A DNA stretch of 64,000 nt from Streptomyces sp. NBC_01276 (GTDB taxonomy: Bacteria > Actinomycetota > Actinomycetes > Streptomycetales > Streptomycetaceae): positions 2,728,001 to 2,792,000 of the forward strand of contig NZ_CP108442.1 in NCBI RefSeq assembly GCF_041435355.1. The letters are read 5' to 3'. Of the stretch, positions 35,456 to 43,842 are shown piece after piece. The first letter of the stretch is position 1; each line of letters begins with the position of its first letter. Under the pieces are notes generated by a model. The model had not been told where the DNA came from and did not search any database. It worked only from the letters and a program-made list of their open reading frames with translations. A program made the position numbers and the translations under genes.

Positions 35456-36392
35456 AGCGGATCCTCGGGTCGAGCACGGCGTACAGCATGTCCACGATCA
35501 GGTTGGCGACCAGGTACACGATGATCAGGAGCGAGACGACGCCCACGATCACGGTGCCTTCCTTGCGGTAGACCGACTCGGCCAGCAGGCCGCCGATCCC
35601 GTGGATGTTGAAGATCTTCTCCGTGATGACCGCGCCACCCATGAGCGAGCCGAGGTCGGCGCCGAGGAAGGTGACGATCGGGATGAGCGCGTTGCGCAGC
35701 GCGTGACGGCCCACGACACGGCGGCGGGGCAGGCCCTTCGCGGTGGCGGTGCGGACGTAGTCGGCGCGCATCGTCTCCATCAGGCTGGTACGGGTCAGTC
35801 GGGCCACGTACGCGAGCGAGGTCGAGGCGAGCACCAGGGCCGGGAGCAGGTAGGCGCGGATGCCGTCGTTCTCGTTGAAGGAGACGGGGAAGAAGTCGAT
35901 GCCCCAGCTGTTCTTCAGCTGGACGCCGAGCGTCAGCTGAAGGATGAAGCCGCTCACGAAGACCGGGATCGAGATGACCAGGAGCGTGGACAGGAGCACG
36001 AGCTGGTCGAGGAACTTGCCGCGGCGCAGGGCGGCCATGATGCCGGCCAGGACGCCGACGACGGCCTCGATCAGGAAGGCCACGATCGCCAGGTTCATCG
36101 TGTAGGGGAAGGCTTCGGTGATCTTGTCCCAGACGGATCGTCCGGTCAGGGTCTCGCCGAAGTTGCCCTGGAACAGGTTGGAAATGTAGTTCCAGTACTG
36201 CGACAGGAACGAGTCGTTGAGGTGGTACTTCTCGCGAAGCATCGCCGCGACGAGCGGGTCTGCCTTCTTCTCTCCGGCCAGTGCCTGAATCGGGTCACCG
36301 GGGAGCTTGAAGGACAGCCAGTAGATCAGGAACGTGGCACCGATCAGAACAGGGATCGCCTGTATGAGTCGGCGGATGAGGTAGCGGCCCAT
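35448..36392 (-). CDS. dppB: Peptide ABC transporter permease, DppB/OppB type (operon 2)
   Basis: 314 residues: N-terminus MGRYLIRRLIQAIPVLIG, LPGDPIQALAG, six helices and the EAA loop (TATAKGLPRRRVVGRHALRNALIPI). A gap of 93 bases separates it from the binding-protein gene, longer than in operon 1 (31), leaving room for a processing or attenuation element that commonly raises binding-protein dosage. Confidence 0.9.
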   Translation of the reverse strand: MGRYLIRRLIQAIPVLIGATFLIYWLSFKLPGDPIQALAGEKKADPLVAAMLREKYHLNDSFLSQYWNYISNLFQGNFGETLTGRSVWDKITEAFPYTMNLAIVAFLIEAVVGVLAGIMAALRRGKFLDQLVLLSTLLVISIPVFVSGFILQLTLGVQLKNSWGIDFFPVSFNENDGIRAYLLPALVLASTSLAYVARLTRTSLMETMRADYVRTATAKGLPRRRVVGRHALRNALIPIVTFLGADLGSLMGGAVITEKIFNIHGIGGLLAESVYRKEGTVIVGVVSLLIIVYLVANLIVDMLYAVLDPRIRYA

Positions 36393-36485
36393 CAGACCTC
36401 CAGCAAAGAACAGGGGGAAAGGGCAGGCAGACGGAAACCTGATTCCGCCTGCCCGCCCCCGGGTTCCCCTACGTGAAGAGGGGTG

Positions 36486-38108
36486 TTAGTTGAGCTCGAC
36501 GTTCGCCAGGTCCATGCGGCCCTGGGCGTCGACCTCGACGTTCTTCACGGACTTGGAGTAGGCCGAAGAAGACATGTAGGTGAAGATCGGGATGTACGGA
36601 AGGTCCTTGATGATGATGTCATCGGCCTTCTGGTACAGCTTCAGACCCTCGGCGGGGTCGGTGGCCTTGTCGGCCTCCGCCATGGTCTTCTCGAACTCGT
36701 CGTTCTTGTAGTGACCGTAGTTGGAGCCGTTCTCGATGGCGACCTTCGAGAACACCGGACGGAGGTAGTTCTCCGCCGCCGGGTAGTCCATGGACCACGC
36801 CATACGGAACGCGCCCTTGTACTTCGAGGCGCCCAGGTCGTCCAGCAGCTCGCCGAACTTGGCGAACGGCTTGGCGGTGACCTCGATGCCGAGGTTCGCC
36901 TTCAGCTGGTTGGCGACGGCCTCGATCCACTCCTTGTGGCCACCGTCGGCGTTGTAGCCGAGCTCCATCTTGTTGCCGGGGAGACCGCCGGCCTTCTCGA
37001 AGATCTCCTTGGCCTTGGTCGGGTTGTAGGTGCCGACCTCGCCCAGCGCGCCCTTGCGGTAGCCCGGGATGATGGGGCTGATGAAGTCGTCGGCCGGCTT
37101 GCGGGTGCCGTTGAAGATGGTCTTCGTGATGGCGTCCCGGTCGATGGCCATGGAGATGGCCTGACGGATCTCCACCTTGCCGAACGCCTCGGGGTTCTGC
37201 TCCAGCGGGAGACCGATGTAGCCGACGGCCGACTCGGGCTTGTAGATGTAGCGGTCGCCGAACTCCTGGGAGACGGTGGCCATCGCCGAGATCGGGAGCT
37301 TGTCGACGATCTGGATGTTGTCCGAACGCAGGTCGTTGTACGCCGTGTCCAGGTTGTCGTAGATCTTGAAGGTGACGCCCGCGAGCTTGGCGCGACCCTC
37401 GGCCGGGTACTTGTCGTACCGCTTGACCTTGATCTGCTTGTTGTGGTCCCAGGCGCCGTCCATCTGGAAGGGGCCGTTGCCGATCGGGCTCTCGCCGAAC
37501 TTCTTGGCGCCGTCGGTCTCGAAGGCCTTCGGCAGCGGGTAGAAGGCGTTGTAGCCCAGCATCGTCTTGAACTGGGAGAACGGCTCCTTCAGCGTGACGG
37601 TGAAGGTGCGCTCGTCAACGACCTTGAGGCCCTTGAGCTCCTTGGAGGTGGGCTTCTTGTCCTTGCCCGGCGCGAGCTCCTCGGAGCCCTCGATCTTGGC
37701 GAAGAACGGCATGCCCTCGGCGGCGTTGTCCTGGTTGGCGCCCCAGTTCCAGGCGCGGACGAAGGACTGGGCGTCGACCTTCTCACCGTTGTGGAAGGTG
37801 AGGCCGTCCTTGACCTTGATGGTCCAGGTCTTCGAGTCGGTCGTGTTGATCGACTCGGCGGCGGCCAGCTTCGGCTCGTTGGTCTTGTTGTCGTAGTCGA
37901 CCAGACCGGTGAAGAGCGCGTGGAGAACCTCGGCGCCCTCGGACTCGGCGGTGTTCTGACCGACCAGGCCGTGCTGCGGCTCGCCGAGCACCACCGTGAT
38001 GTTGCCGCCCTTGCCGCCGGCCTCGTCCTTGCTGGTGCTGCAAGCCGTGGCAGCCATCGCCACGATGACGGCACCCGCGACCCACTTGGCGCTCGTTGCT
38101 CCGCGCAT
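36486..38108 (-). CDS. dppA: Peptide ABC transporter substrate-binding lipoprotein (operon 2)
   Basis: 540 residues; lipoprotein signal peptide ending AMAATAC. Family-5 features: VVLGEPQHGLVGQNTAESEGAEVLHALFTG, the FHNGEKVDAQSFVRAWNWG segment, and ASIPIF-like IPIFTYMSS near the C-terminus. Codon use is distinctly biased to strongly preferred codons (Lys AAG, Asn AAC throughout), suggesting high expression. GAGGAGG precedes the ATG by 9 bases. First gene of operon 2, behind a long AT-rich leader. Confidence 0.9.
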   Translation of the reverse strand: MRGATSAKWVAGAVIVAMAATACSTSKDEAGGKGGNITVVLGEPQHGLVGQNTAESEGAEVLHALFTGLVDYDNKTNEPKLAAAESINTTDSKTWTIKVKDGLTFHNGEKVDAQSFVRAWNWGANQDNAAEGMPFFAKIEGSEELAPGKDKKPTSKELKGLKVVDERTFTVTLKEPFSQFKTMLGYNAFYPLPKAFETDGAKKFGESPIGNGPFQMDGAWDHNKQIKVKRYDKYPAEGRAKLAGVTFKIYDNLDTAYNDLRSDNIQIVDKLPISAMATVSQEFGDRYIYKPESAVGYIGLPLEQNPEAFGKVEIRQAISMAIDRDAITKTIFNGTRKPADDFISPIIPGYRKGALGEVGTYNPTKAKEIFEKAGGLPGNKMELGYNADGGHKEWIEAVANQLKANLGIEVTAKPFAKFGELLDDLGASKYKGAFRMAWSMDYPAAENYLRPVFSKVAIENGSNYGHYKNDEFEKTMAEADKATDPAEGLKLYQKADDIIIKDLPYIPIFTYMSSSAYSKSVKNVEVDAQGRMDLANVELN

Positions 38109-38287
38109 GGGTATTTGCCTCCTCAGGAGTCACTGTCGATTCGTGAAGGACCCGGGTTCCGCTGACACCCCTGACAGCGAAATCCGGTCCCATCGTGTGT
38201 GCTCGTGAGTCGACGCTCCCCACAGCGTGTGACCCATTGACCCGAGCTCAATGGAGCCATCCTCAGGGACGCCCAGACCGTAAACCA

Positions 38288-38297
38288 CACTTAAGTG
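38288..38297. promoter_or_regulatory. CACTTAAGTG palindrome, candidate operator
   Basis: A 10-base perfect palindrome in an AT-rich patch about 180 bases before the dppA ATG, with partial extension of the symmetry (ACCAC on one side, GGT on the other). Confidence 0.35.
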
Positions 38298-38452
38298 GTC
38301 TCGTTTTCACAACATCACCGCATGGCGAAAACCCGAAATCCGGACAAACGGATAGGAGACAGACACGTGCGAAACGGACGGTTAGCTCACCTTCCGGAGT
38401 GTCACGCTCGGAATGCGGACACCAGAATGAAACAATCCGCTTGACAAAAGCG

Positions 38453-38495
38453 AACAGCCCCTCCCCGCACCGGTCCGGTGCGGGGAGGGGCTGTT
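38453..38495 (-). terminator. typA terminator
   Basis: A perfect 21-bp inverted repeat (38453-38473 and 38475-38495) centred on one base; on the minus strand it is followed by CGCTTTTGTC, a short T-run. The strongest terminator in the window. Confidence 0.9.
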
Positions 38496-38556
38496 TCAAG
38501 CCGTACGGCTCTCGGTCAGTGTCCGGCTGGGGTACGGCCGGGCTCCGACTCGTGTA

Positions 38557-40461
38557 CTACTTGGCGGACTTGGCGCGCGAAGCGGTGCGCGAGCGGTCCT
38601 TCTGGTCCAGGACGACCTTGCGGATGCGGACGGCCTCCGGGGTCACCTCGACGCACTCGTCGTCGCGGCAGAACTCCAGGGACTGCTCCAGGGAGAGCTT
38701 GCGCGGCGGCACCACGTTCTCGGTGTTGTCCGCGGAAGCCGCACGCATGTTGGTGAGCTTCTTCTCCTTGGTGATGTTCACGTCCATGTCGTCGGAGCGC
38801 GAGTTCTCGCCGACGATCATGCCCTCGTACACCTCGGTGCCGGGCTCGGTGAACAGGACGCCGCGCTCCTGCAGGTTGATCATCGCGAACGGCGTGACCG
38901 AACCGGCGCGGTCGGCGACCAGCGAGCCGTTGTTACGGGTGACCAGCTGGCCGAACCACGGCTCGTGGCCCTCGTGGATCGAGTGGGCGATACCCGTACC
39001 GCGGGTGTTCGTCAGGAACTCCGTACGGAAGCCGATGAGGCCGCGCGACGGGACGACGAACTCCATGCGGACCCAGCCGGAGCCGTGGTTCGACATGTTG
39101 TCCATGCGGCCCTTGCGGACGCCCATGAGCTGCGTGACCGCGCCCATGTGCTCCTCGGGGACGTCGACCGTCATGCGCTCGACCGGCTCGTGCACCTTGC
39201 CGTCGATCTCCTGCGTGACGACCTGCGGCTTGCCGATGGTCAGCTCGAAGCCCTCGCGGCGCATCTGCTCGACCAGGATGGCGAGCGCGAGCTCACCACG
39301 GCCCTGGACCTCCCAGGCGTCCGGACGCTCGGTGTCCAGCACGCGCAGCGAGACGTTACCGATGAGCTCGCGGTCCAGGCGGTCCTTGACCTGGCGGGCG
39401 GTGACCTTGCGGTCCTTGACCGCGGACTTGGCGTCCGCGCCCTTGCCGCTGCCGCCGCGGCCGACCATCGGGGAGGTGTTCGTACCGATGGTCATGGAGA
39501 TCGCCGGCTCGTCGACCGAGATCAGCGGAAGCGCGATCGGGTTCTCCGGGTCGGCCAGGGTCTCGCCGATCATGATGTCGGGGATACCGGCGACCGCGCA
39601 GATGTCACCCGGGCCCGCCACCTCGGCCGGCTTGCGGGTGAGCGCCTCGGTCATCATCAGCTCGGTGATGCGGACGTTCGACTGGGTGCCGTCACGCTTG
39701 ATCCACGTGACGGTCTGGCCCTTGCGCAGCTCGCCCTGCTCGACGCGGAGCAGCGCGATGCGGCCGAGGAAGTTGTCGGCGTCCAGGTTGGTGACGTGGG
39801 CCTGGAGGGGGGCCTCGTCGTCGTACACCGGGGCGGGGACGTGCTCCAGGATGGTGGAGAAGAACGGCTCCAGGCTGTCGCTGTCCGCGGGGACGGTGCC
39901 GTCCTCGGGCTTGGTCAGCGAGGCGACGCCGTCACGGCCGCAGGCGTAGACGATCGGGAACTCGATCTGCTCCTCGGTGGCGTCCAGGTCCAGGAAGAGG
40001 TCGTACGTGTCGTTGACGACCTCGTCGATCCGGGAGTCCGGGCGGTCCGTCTTGTTGATGCAGAGGATGACCGGCATGTTCGCCTGCAGGGCCTTGCGCA
40101 GGACGAAGCGGGTCTGGGGCAGCGGACCCTCGGAGGCGTCCACCAGCAGAACGACGGCGTCCACCATCGACAGACCGCGCTCGACCTCACCACCGAAGTC
40201 GGCGTGGCCGGGGGTGTCGATGATGTTGATCGTGATCGGGGCCCCGCCGTCCTTGGGGTGGTACTTCACCGCCGTGTTCTTGGCGAGGATCGTGATGCCC
40301 TTCTCACGCTCCAGGTCGTTCGAGTCCATCATGCGGTCGTCGAGGTGCTGGTGGGCGGCGAAGGCACCGGCCTGCTTGAGCATGGCATCGACGATGGTCG
40401 TCTTGCCATGGTCGACGTGGGCGACGATGGCGACGTTACGGATGTCGTGGCGCGTGGGCAC
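38557..40461 (-). CDS. typA: Ribosome-associated GTPase TypA/BipA
   Basis: 634 residues. G1 AHVDHGKTTIVD, G3 DTPGHADFGGEVER and G4 NKTDRPDSR are intact, followed by EF-G-like domains II, III and V and the BipA C-terminal domain (MRMEFVVPSRGLIGFR region). It binds the ribosome and helps assembly and growth under stress or low temperature. An insertion of about 15 residues rich in Gly/Lys (GRGGSGKGADAKSAVKDRK) follows the TNTSP segment. The next gene upstream encodes an LpqW-like lipoprotein, the same neighbour as in mycobacteria. Confidence 0.95.
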   Translation of the reverse strand: MPTRHDIRNVAIVAHVDHGKTTIVDAMLKQAGAFAAHQHLDDRMMDSNDLEREKGITILAKNTAVKYHPKDGGAPITINIIDTPGHADFGGEVERGLSMVDAVVLLVDASEGPLPQTRFVLRKALQANMPVILCINKTDRPDSRIDEVVNDTYDLFLDLDATEEQIEFPIVYACGRDGVASLTKPEDGTVPADSDSLEPFFSTILEHVPAPVYDDEAPLQAHVTNLDADNFLGRIALLRVEQGELRKGQTVTWIKRDGTQSNVRITELMMTEALTRKPAEVAGPGDICAVAGIPDIMIGETLADPENPIALPLISVDEPAISMTIGTNTSPMVGRGGSGKGADAKSAVKDRKVTARQVKDRLDRELIGNVSLRVLDTERPDAWEVQGRGELALAILVEQMRREGFELTIGKPQVVTQEIDGKVHEPVERMTVDVPEEHMGAVTQLMGVRKGRMDNMSNHGSGWVRMEFVVPSRGLIGFRTEFLTNTRGTGIAHSIHEGHEPWFGQLVTRNNGSLVADRAGSVTPFAMINLQERGVLFTEPGTEVYEGMIVGENSRSDDMDVNITKEKKLTNMRAASADNTENVVPPRKLSLEQSLEFCRDDECVEVTPEAVRIRKVVLDQKDRSRTASRAKSAK

Positions 40462-40796
40462 TTCGGCGCTTCTCCCGGGATCGTGGATGGCGTCACGTAC
40501 GGCCTGGCACGCGCGCCTCGGCCGGGCGGAAAACCTGCCACGGCCTTACCCCATCCTACGTCGGTTGGCGGGAACCGCCTGCCGGGGGGTCTGTCAAGAG
40601 GCCGGACGACTGAGCGCGGCCGGGTTCGGGGTGGGGTGTCCCGGCCGTGGGAGGAGCCTGTGTTCCTGCGGGTCAATGGGTATCAACGACCTTGCCCGCC
40701 GGGGATCCGGCGGGCAAGGGAATTGAGTCACATCTGAGCTAGTGACCCGTGGGTCAACCTGCCAGGCCCCGCTTTTTCACCACTTGTTCGGCGCGA
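40462..40796. other. Intergenic region between lpqW-like gene and typA
   Basis: 335 bases: the lpqW-like terminator (40690-40719) at one end and the presumed typA promoter near 40480-40600 at the other. No open frame with a ribosome site and no RNA gene was seen. Confidence 0.6.
40690..40719 (-). terminator. Terminator of lpqW-like gene
   Basis: A perfect 13-bp stem (40690-40702 with 40707-40719) and a GGAT loop, about 80 bases beyond the stop. Confidence 0.75.
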
Positions 40797-43169
40797 CTAC
40801 TTCTTCTTCGCGTCCTTCTCGGTGGGCGGCTTCATCCAGCCGATGTCCTGGTACCGCGGCGCCCCGAGCCCGAACGCCCCCGTGTTGGCCAGACCGGGCT
40901 TCACGGCGACCAGCTCGGGGCGCTGGTAGATCGGGATGGAACCGGCCGCGGCCCAGATCCGGGCGTCCGCCTTGCGCATCAGCTCGCGGGCCTGCTCCTC
41001 GTCCAGCTCACCGGCCGCCTGGTCGAACAGCTGGTCGATGTGGTCGGTGCCCACCCGGGTGTAGTTCTGCTCGACGACGAGCGAGCCGTCCGCGGCCGGC
41101 TCCGGCTTGGCGAAGATGGGGCGGGCGTCGGTGGCGGGGTAGGCCGTCGCGGGCCAGGAGTAGAGCGCCAGGTCGTACTGGCCCGAGGCCACGTGGTCCT
41201 TGAAGAAGCTCTCGTCCGCGACCTTCTTGATCTCGGTGGCGACACCGATCGTCTGGAGCATCCGGGAGATCCGGTCGCCGACCGTCCGCAGGGCCTCCGA
41301 GCCGGGCCCGGCCGGGAGGACGAAGCGCAGGGTGAGGGGCTTGCCGTCCTTGGCGAGGACGGCGCCGGAGGTGCGGGCGGCCTGCTTGGCCGGGGCGGGG
41401 GCCGGGGTGGCCCGCACGGGCTCCTTGTCGTCGGCGCCGTTCTCCGCCCGCCCGTCCGCGTCGGCCGCCGCGCGCTTGGCGTCGTCGAGGGTCCGGGCCT
41501 GGGTCAGCAGCGCCTCCTCCTGCTGGGCGGCGAGGGAGCCGGGGGCCAGCACCGGGGAGGGCTGCTCCTTGGGGGCGCCCGGCGCGAACCGGTCCGCGTC
41601 GACGATCTCCCCGTCGAAGCCCTGCGCGGGGCCTTCGGGGAGACCGGCGGCCGCGGGCGCGCCGTGGCCGTCATGGGCGGGGCGGCGGGGAGCACCGCCC
41701 CGGCCGTCGTCCTGGCCGACGATGTAGAGGCCGTCGTTGCCGGTGCCCGGGCCCGAGGGGGTCTTGGAGTCGTCCTTCTTCCCGCTGCCGTCGCTCTCGG
41801 AGCCCGCCTTGGCGCCCGCCGGGTCGGTGAGCTTGCCGTTCTTGCGCCAGCCCGCGTCCGAGAGCAGGGCCTGGGCCGCCTGGGGGTCCAGGCCGCCGAG
41901 GGCGTCGCTGTTGTCGGCGTACGCCTGCTGCCCGGCCAGGGCCAGGTGGCTGCCGACCGGCTCCGCGGGCAGGCCGAGCGGCTTCAGGACGATCTCGGTG
42001 AGTTCCTTGCGGTCCAGGGCGCGGGCCACCGCCCGCCGGACCCGCTCGTCGGACAGCGGGCCGGAGGCGCCGTTCATGGCCAGCTGCGTGTAGGCGGGCT
42101 CCAGCGACTTGCGGACGGCGAAGGAACGCAGCGCCGACTGCTCGTCGGCGTACTTCCTGACGGCCTGCGCGTTCTTCTCGCGGCTCTCCTGCTCCTCCTT
42201 CGCCTTGGTCTCGTCGGAGCCGTGGGCGAGGGCCCAGGAGAGGGTGGCCTGCGCCGGGGTGAGGTCGGCGGCGGGGCCGTGCGCCCCGTTGACCTGGCCG
42301 GCGTCGCGGTGGGCCAGGGCGATCCGGTCGGCGCCCGTGCGGTCGATCTCGGCCAGGTCGATCTTCCCCGCGGCCAGCGCGGCCGGGCGGGCCGCCCGGG
42401 GCACGGCCGTCAGGACGAGGGTGTCCAGCTTCGCGGCCCGGCCCCACCAGCGCGGGTTGCGGGTCAGGGCCGCGGTGCCGGTCTTCTTGTCGATGGCCCC
42501 GAGGCCGAAGGGTCCGGCGGTGACCTTGAGGGTGCCGCGCGCGCCCTCGTTGAAGGCCTCCGGGGTGCCCATGACCTGCTTCGGGTAGAGCGGGCCGAAC
42601 AGGGAGCGCCAGTCGCCGTACGGCTTGGCGAAGGTGACCTTGACCTCCAGGTCGTTCTTCCCGCGCTCGATCTTCTCGATCCGGTCGTAGCCGGCGTTGC
42701 GGGCCGTCCAGTACGCCGAGTCCTTGCCGTTCAGGGCCCGCCACTGGGCGACGAAGTCGGGGGCGCCGATCTCGCGGCCGTCGCTCCACACCGCCTTCTG
42801 GTTCAGCTTGTACAGGACGACCTGCTTCGGCTCGCGCTCGACGACCTCGGCCTTCTCCAGGTAGTCGGGATTGGCCACCGGCCGGCCCTTGGAGTCCAGC
42901 ACGAAGAGCTGCGGCAGGACCGCCCCGGCGATCCGGGTGGTGGTGGCGTCGGCGTCGGCCTGGAAGGTGTTCAGGGTGTCCGGCAGGGAGTCCACCGCCC
43001 AGCGCAGGACGCCGCCGTCGGCGACCCGGTCGCGGGCCGTGACCGCGATGTCCGGTCCCGCGGCGGCCGGCCCGCCCTCCTCCTCGGCCGCCCCGCATCC
43101 CGCGAGGAGCGGCAGCGCAAGGACTCCCGAGGTGAGGAGCGCCAAGGACCTGCGCGTTCTCTGGGTCAT
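40797..43169 (-). CDS. lpqW: LpqW-like lipoprotein, ABC-type family-5 binding-protein fold
   Basis: 790 residues from ATG 43169 with GGAGGT about 8 bases upstream. The lipobox LLAGC is near residue 20. Domain I starts GGVLRWAVDSLPDTLNTFQADAD; domain II resumes at LAKDGKPLTLRFVLPAGPGSEAL; the C-terminus has SIPIYQRPELVAVKPGL. A ~150-residue low-complexity insertion (about 41355-41815) separates the lobes. No transporter genes adjoin, and typA is next door as in mycobacteria, where LpqW regulates lipomannan/LAM synthesis rather than import. The role in an organism without LAM is open. Confidence 0.85.
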   Translation of the reverse strand: MTQRTRRSLALLTSGVLALPLLAGCGAAEEEGGPAAAGPDIAVTARDRVADGGVLRWAVDSLPDTLNTFQADADATTTRIAGAVLPQLFVLDSKGRPVANPDYLEKAEVVEREPKQVVLYKLNQKAVWSDGREIGAPDFVAQWRALNGKDSAYWTARNAGYDRIEKIERGKNDLEVKVTFAKPYGDWRSLFGPLYPKQVMGTPEAFNEGARGTLKVTAGPFGLGAIDKKTGTAALTRNPRWWGRAAKLDTLVLTAVPRAARPAALAAGKIDLAEIDRTGADRIALAHRDAGQVNGAHGPAADLTPAQATLSWALAHGSDETKAKEEQESREKNAQAVRKYADEQSALRSFAVRKSLEPAYTQLAMNGASGPLSDERVRRAVARALDRKELTEIVLKPLGLPAEPVGSHLALAGQQAYADNSDALGGLDPQAAQALLSDAGWRKNGKLTDPAGAKAGSESDGSGKKDDSKTPSGPGTGNDGLYIVGQDDGRGGAPRRPAHDGHGAPAAAGLPEGPAQGFDGEIVDADRFAPGAPKEQPSPVLAPGSLAAQQEEALLTQARTLDDAKRAAADADGRAENGADDKEPVRATPAPAPAKQAARTSGAVLAKDGKPLTLRFVLPAGPGSEALRTVGDRISRMLQTIGVATEIKKVADESFFKDHVASGQYDLALYSWPATAYPATDARPIFAKPEPAADGSLVVEQNYTRVGTDHIDQLFDQAAGELDEEQARELMRKADARIWAAAGSIPIYQRPELVAVKPGLANTGAFGLGAPRYQDIGWMKPPTEKDAKKK

Positions 43170-43527
43170 GGGTGGTACCTCCGGGGCGGGGCGCGGGTGG
43201 CCGTGAAAGAGGGGTGTCTTGATCACGTTCGGCGGTATATGGAGCTGATCACACTGGTGCCGGATCCCACTGAAATAGACGGCCGCCCGGCTCCTCAGGA
43301 GCGGCCCCTCGCCACGCCGCGAACCCCACCCGTGCGGACCAATCCGGCTTGCGCGCGGGCGCGCGTTCCCCCGGGGGAGGGATGAAAATGGGGGCAGGGA
43401 GGGGCGCACGGTTCGCGCCTGCGCGCCCGGAATCGCTGCACGTCCCTTCACAACCGGGGACGGGAGGCGCGACACTCGCAGGCGCCCGGAAGCGTTGCCA
43501 CCGCACCCGCGGAAGTGAGGTCACGTC
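43170..43527. other. Divergent promoter region
   Basis: 358 bases between lpqW-like (minus) and the small coiled-coil gene (plus). A CATATACC box near 43236-43243 on the minus strand may be the lpqW -10. The rest is GC-rich with several A/G-rich stretches near 43380-43410. No gene seen. Confidence 0.55.
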
Positions 43528-43749
43528 ATGTCCCTGCAAGACGATCTGACGGCCGTACGACGCAATCTGAACGAGCTGGTCCGCTCCGTGGAGCGGTTGG
43601 AGCAGGACGTCGCACGACAGTCGCCGGCCGCTCCCAGGACCCCCGAAGCGGGCCGGATGGTATCCGTCCCGGACACCCCGTACGACAGCACGCTGTGGAC
43701 GGACACCGACGACGAGGGCCTCGGCGCCCGCGACCGCCGCGCCCCCTGA
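43528..43749 (+). CDS. Small coiled-coil hypothetical protein
   Basis: 73 residues. Residues 3-32 (LQDDLTAVRRNLNELVRSVE) form a predicted amphipathic coiled coil; the remainder is acidic and disordered (DTPYDSTLWTDTDDEG). GAGG lies about 8 bases before the ATG. It starts 94 bases ahead of the succinate dehydrogenase operon in the same direction and may be its first gene. No known family recalled. Confidence 0.7.
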   Translation: MSLQDDLTAVRRNLNELVRSVERLEQDVARQSPAAPRTPEAGRMVSVPDTPYDSTLWTDTDDEGLGARDRRAP

Positions 43750-43842
43750 CACGCCCCCTGCCGTCCGCGCACTCCCCATCTGGCCCGGCCGCCCCGGCCG
43801 GGCCTCCTGGGCCACCCCTCATCACTCCACCCGGAGTCCCCT

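Larger units (their letters stand above)
38109..38556. other. Long AT-rich leader of dpp operon 2 plus typA terminator
   Basis: 448 bases. The part from about 38150 to 38450 has much lower GC than the surroundings and no convincing gene; a 78-codon minus frame (38263-38499) crosses the terminator and is rejected. It holds a CACTTAAGTG palindrome (38288-38297) and probably the operon promoter. The typA terminator is at 38453-38495. Confidence 0.65.

Noticed and set aside
38263..38499. 78-codon minus frame in the dpp2 leader
   Set aside because: Its 5' part is the typA terminator hairpin and codon use is unlike local genes.
40797..43169. Component of an ABC importer
   Set aside because: Binding-protein fold but no permease or ATPase genes adjoin, and its position next to typA matches lpqW.
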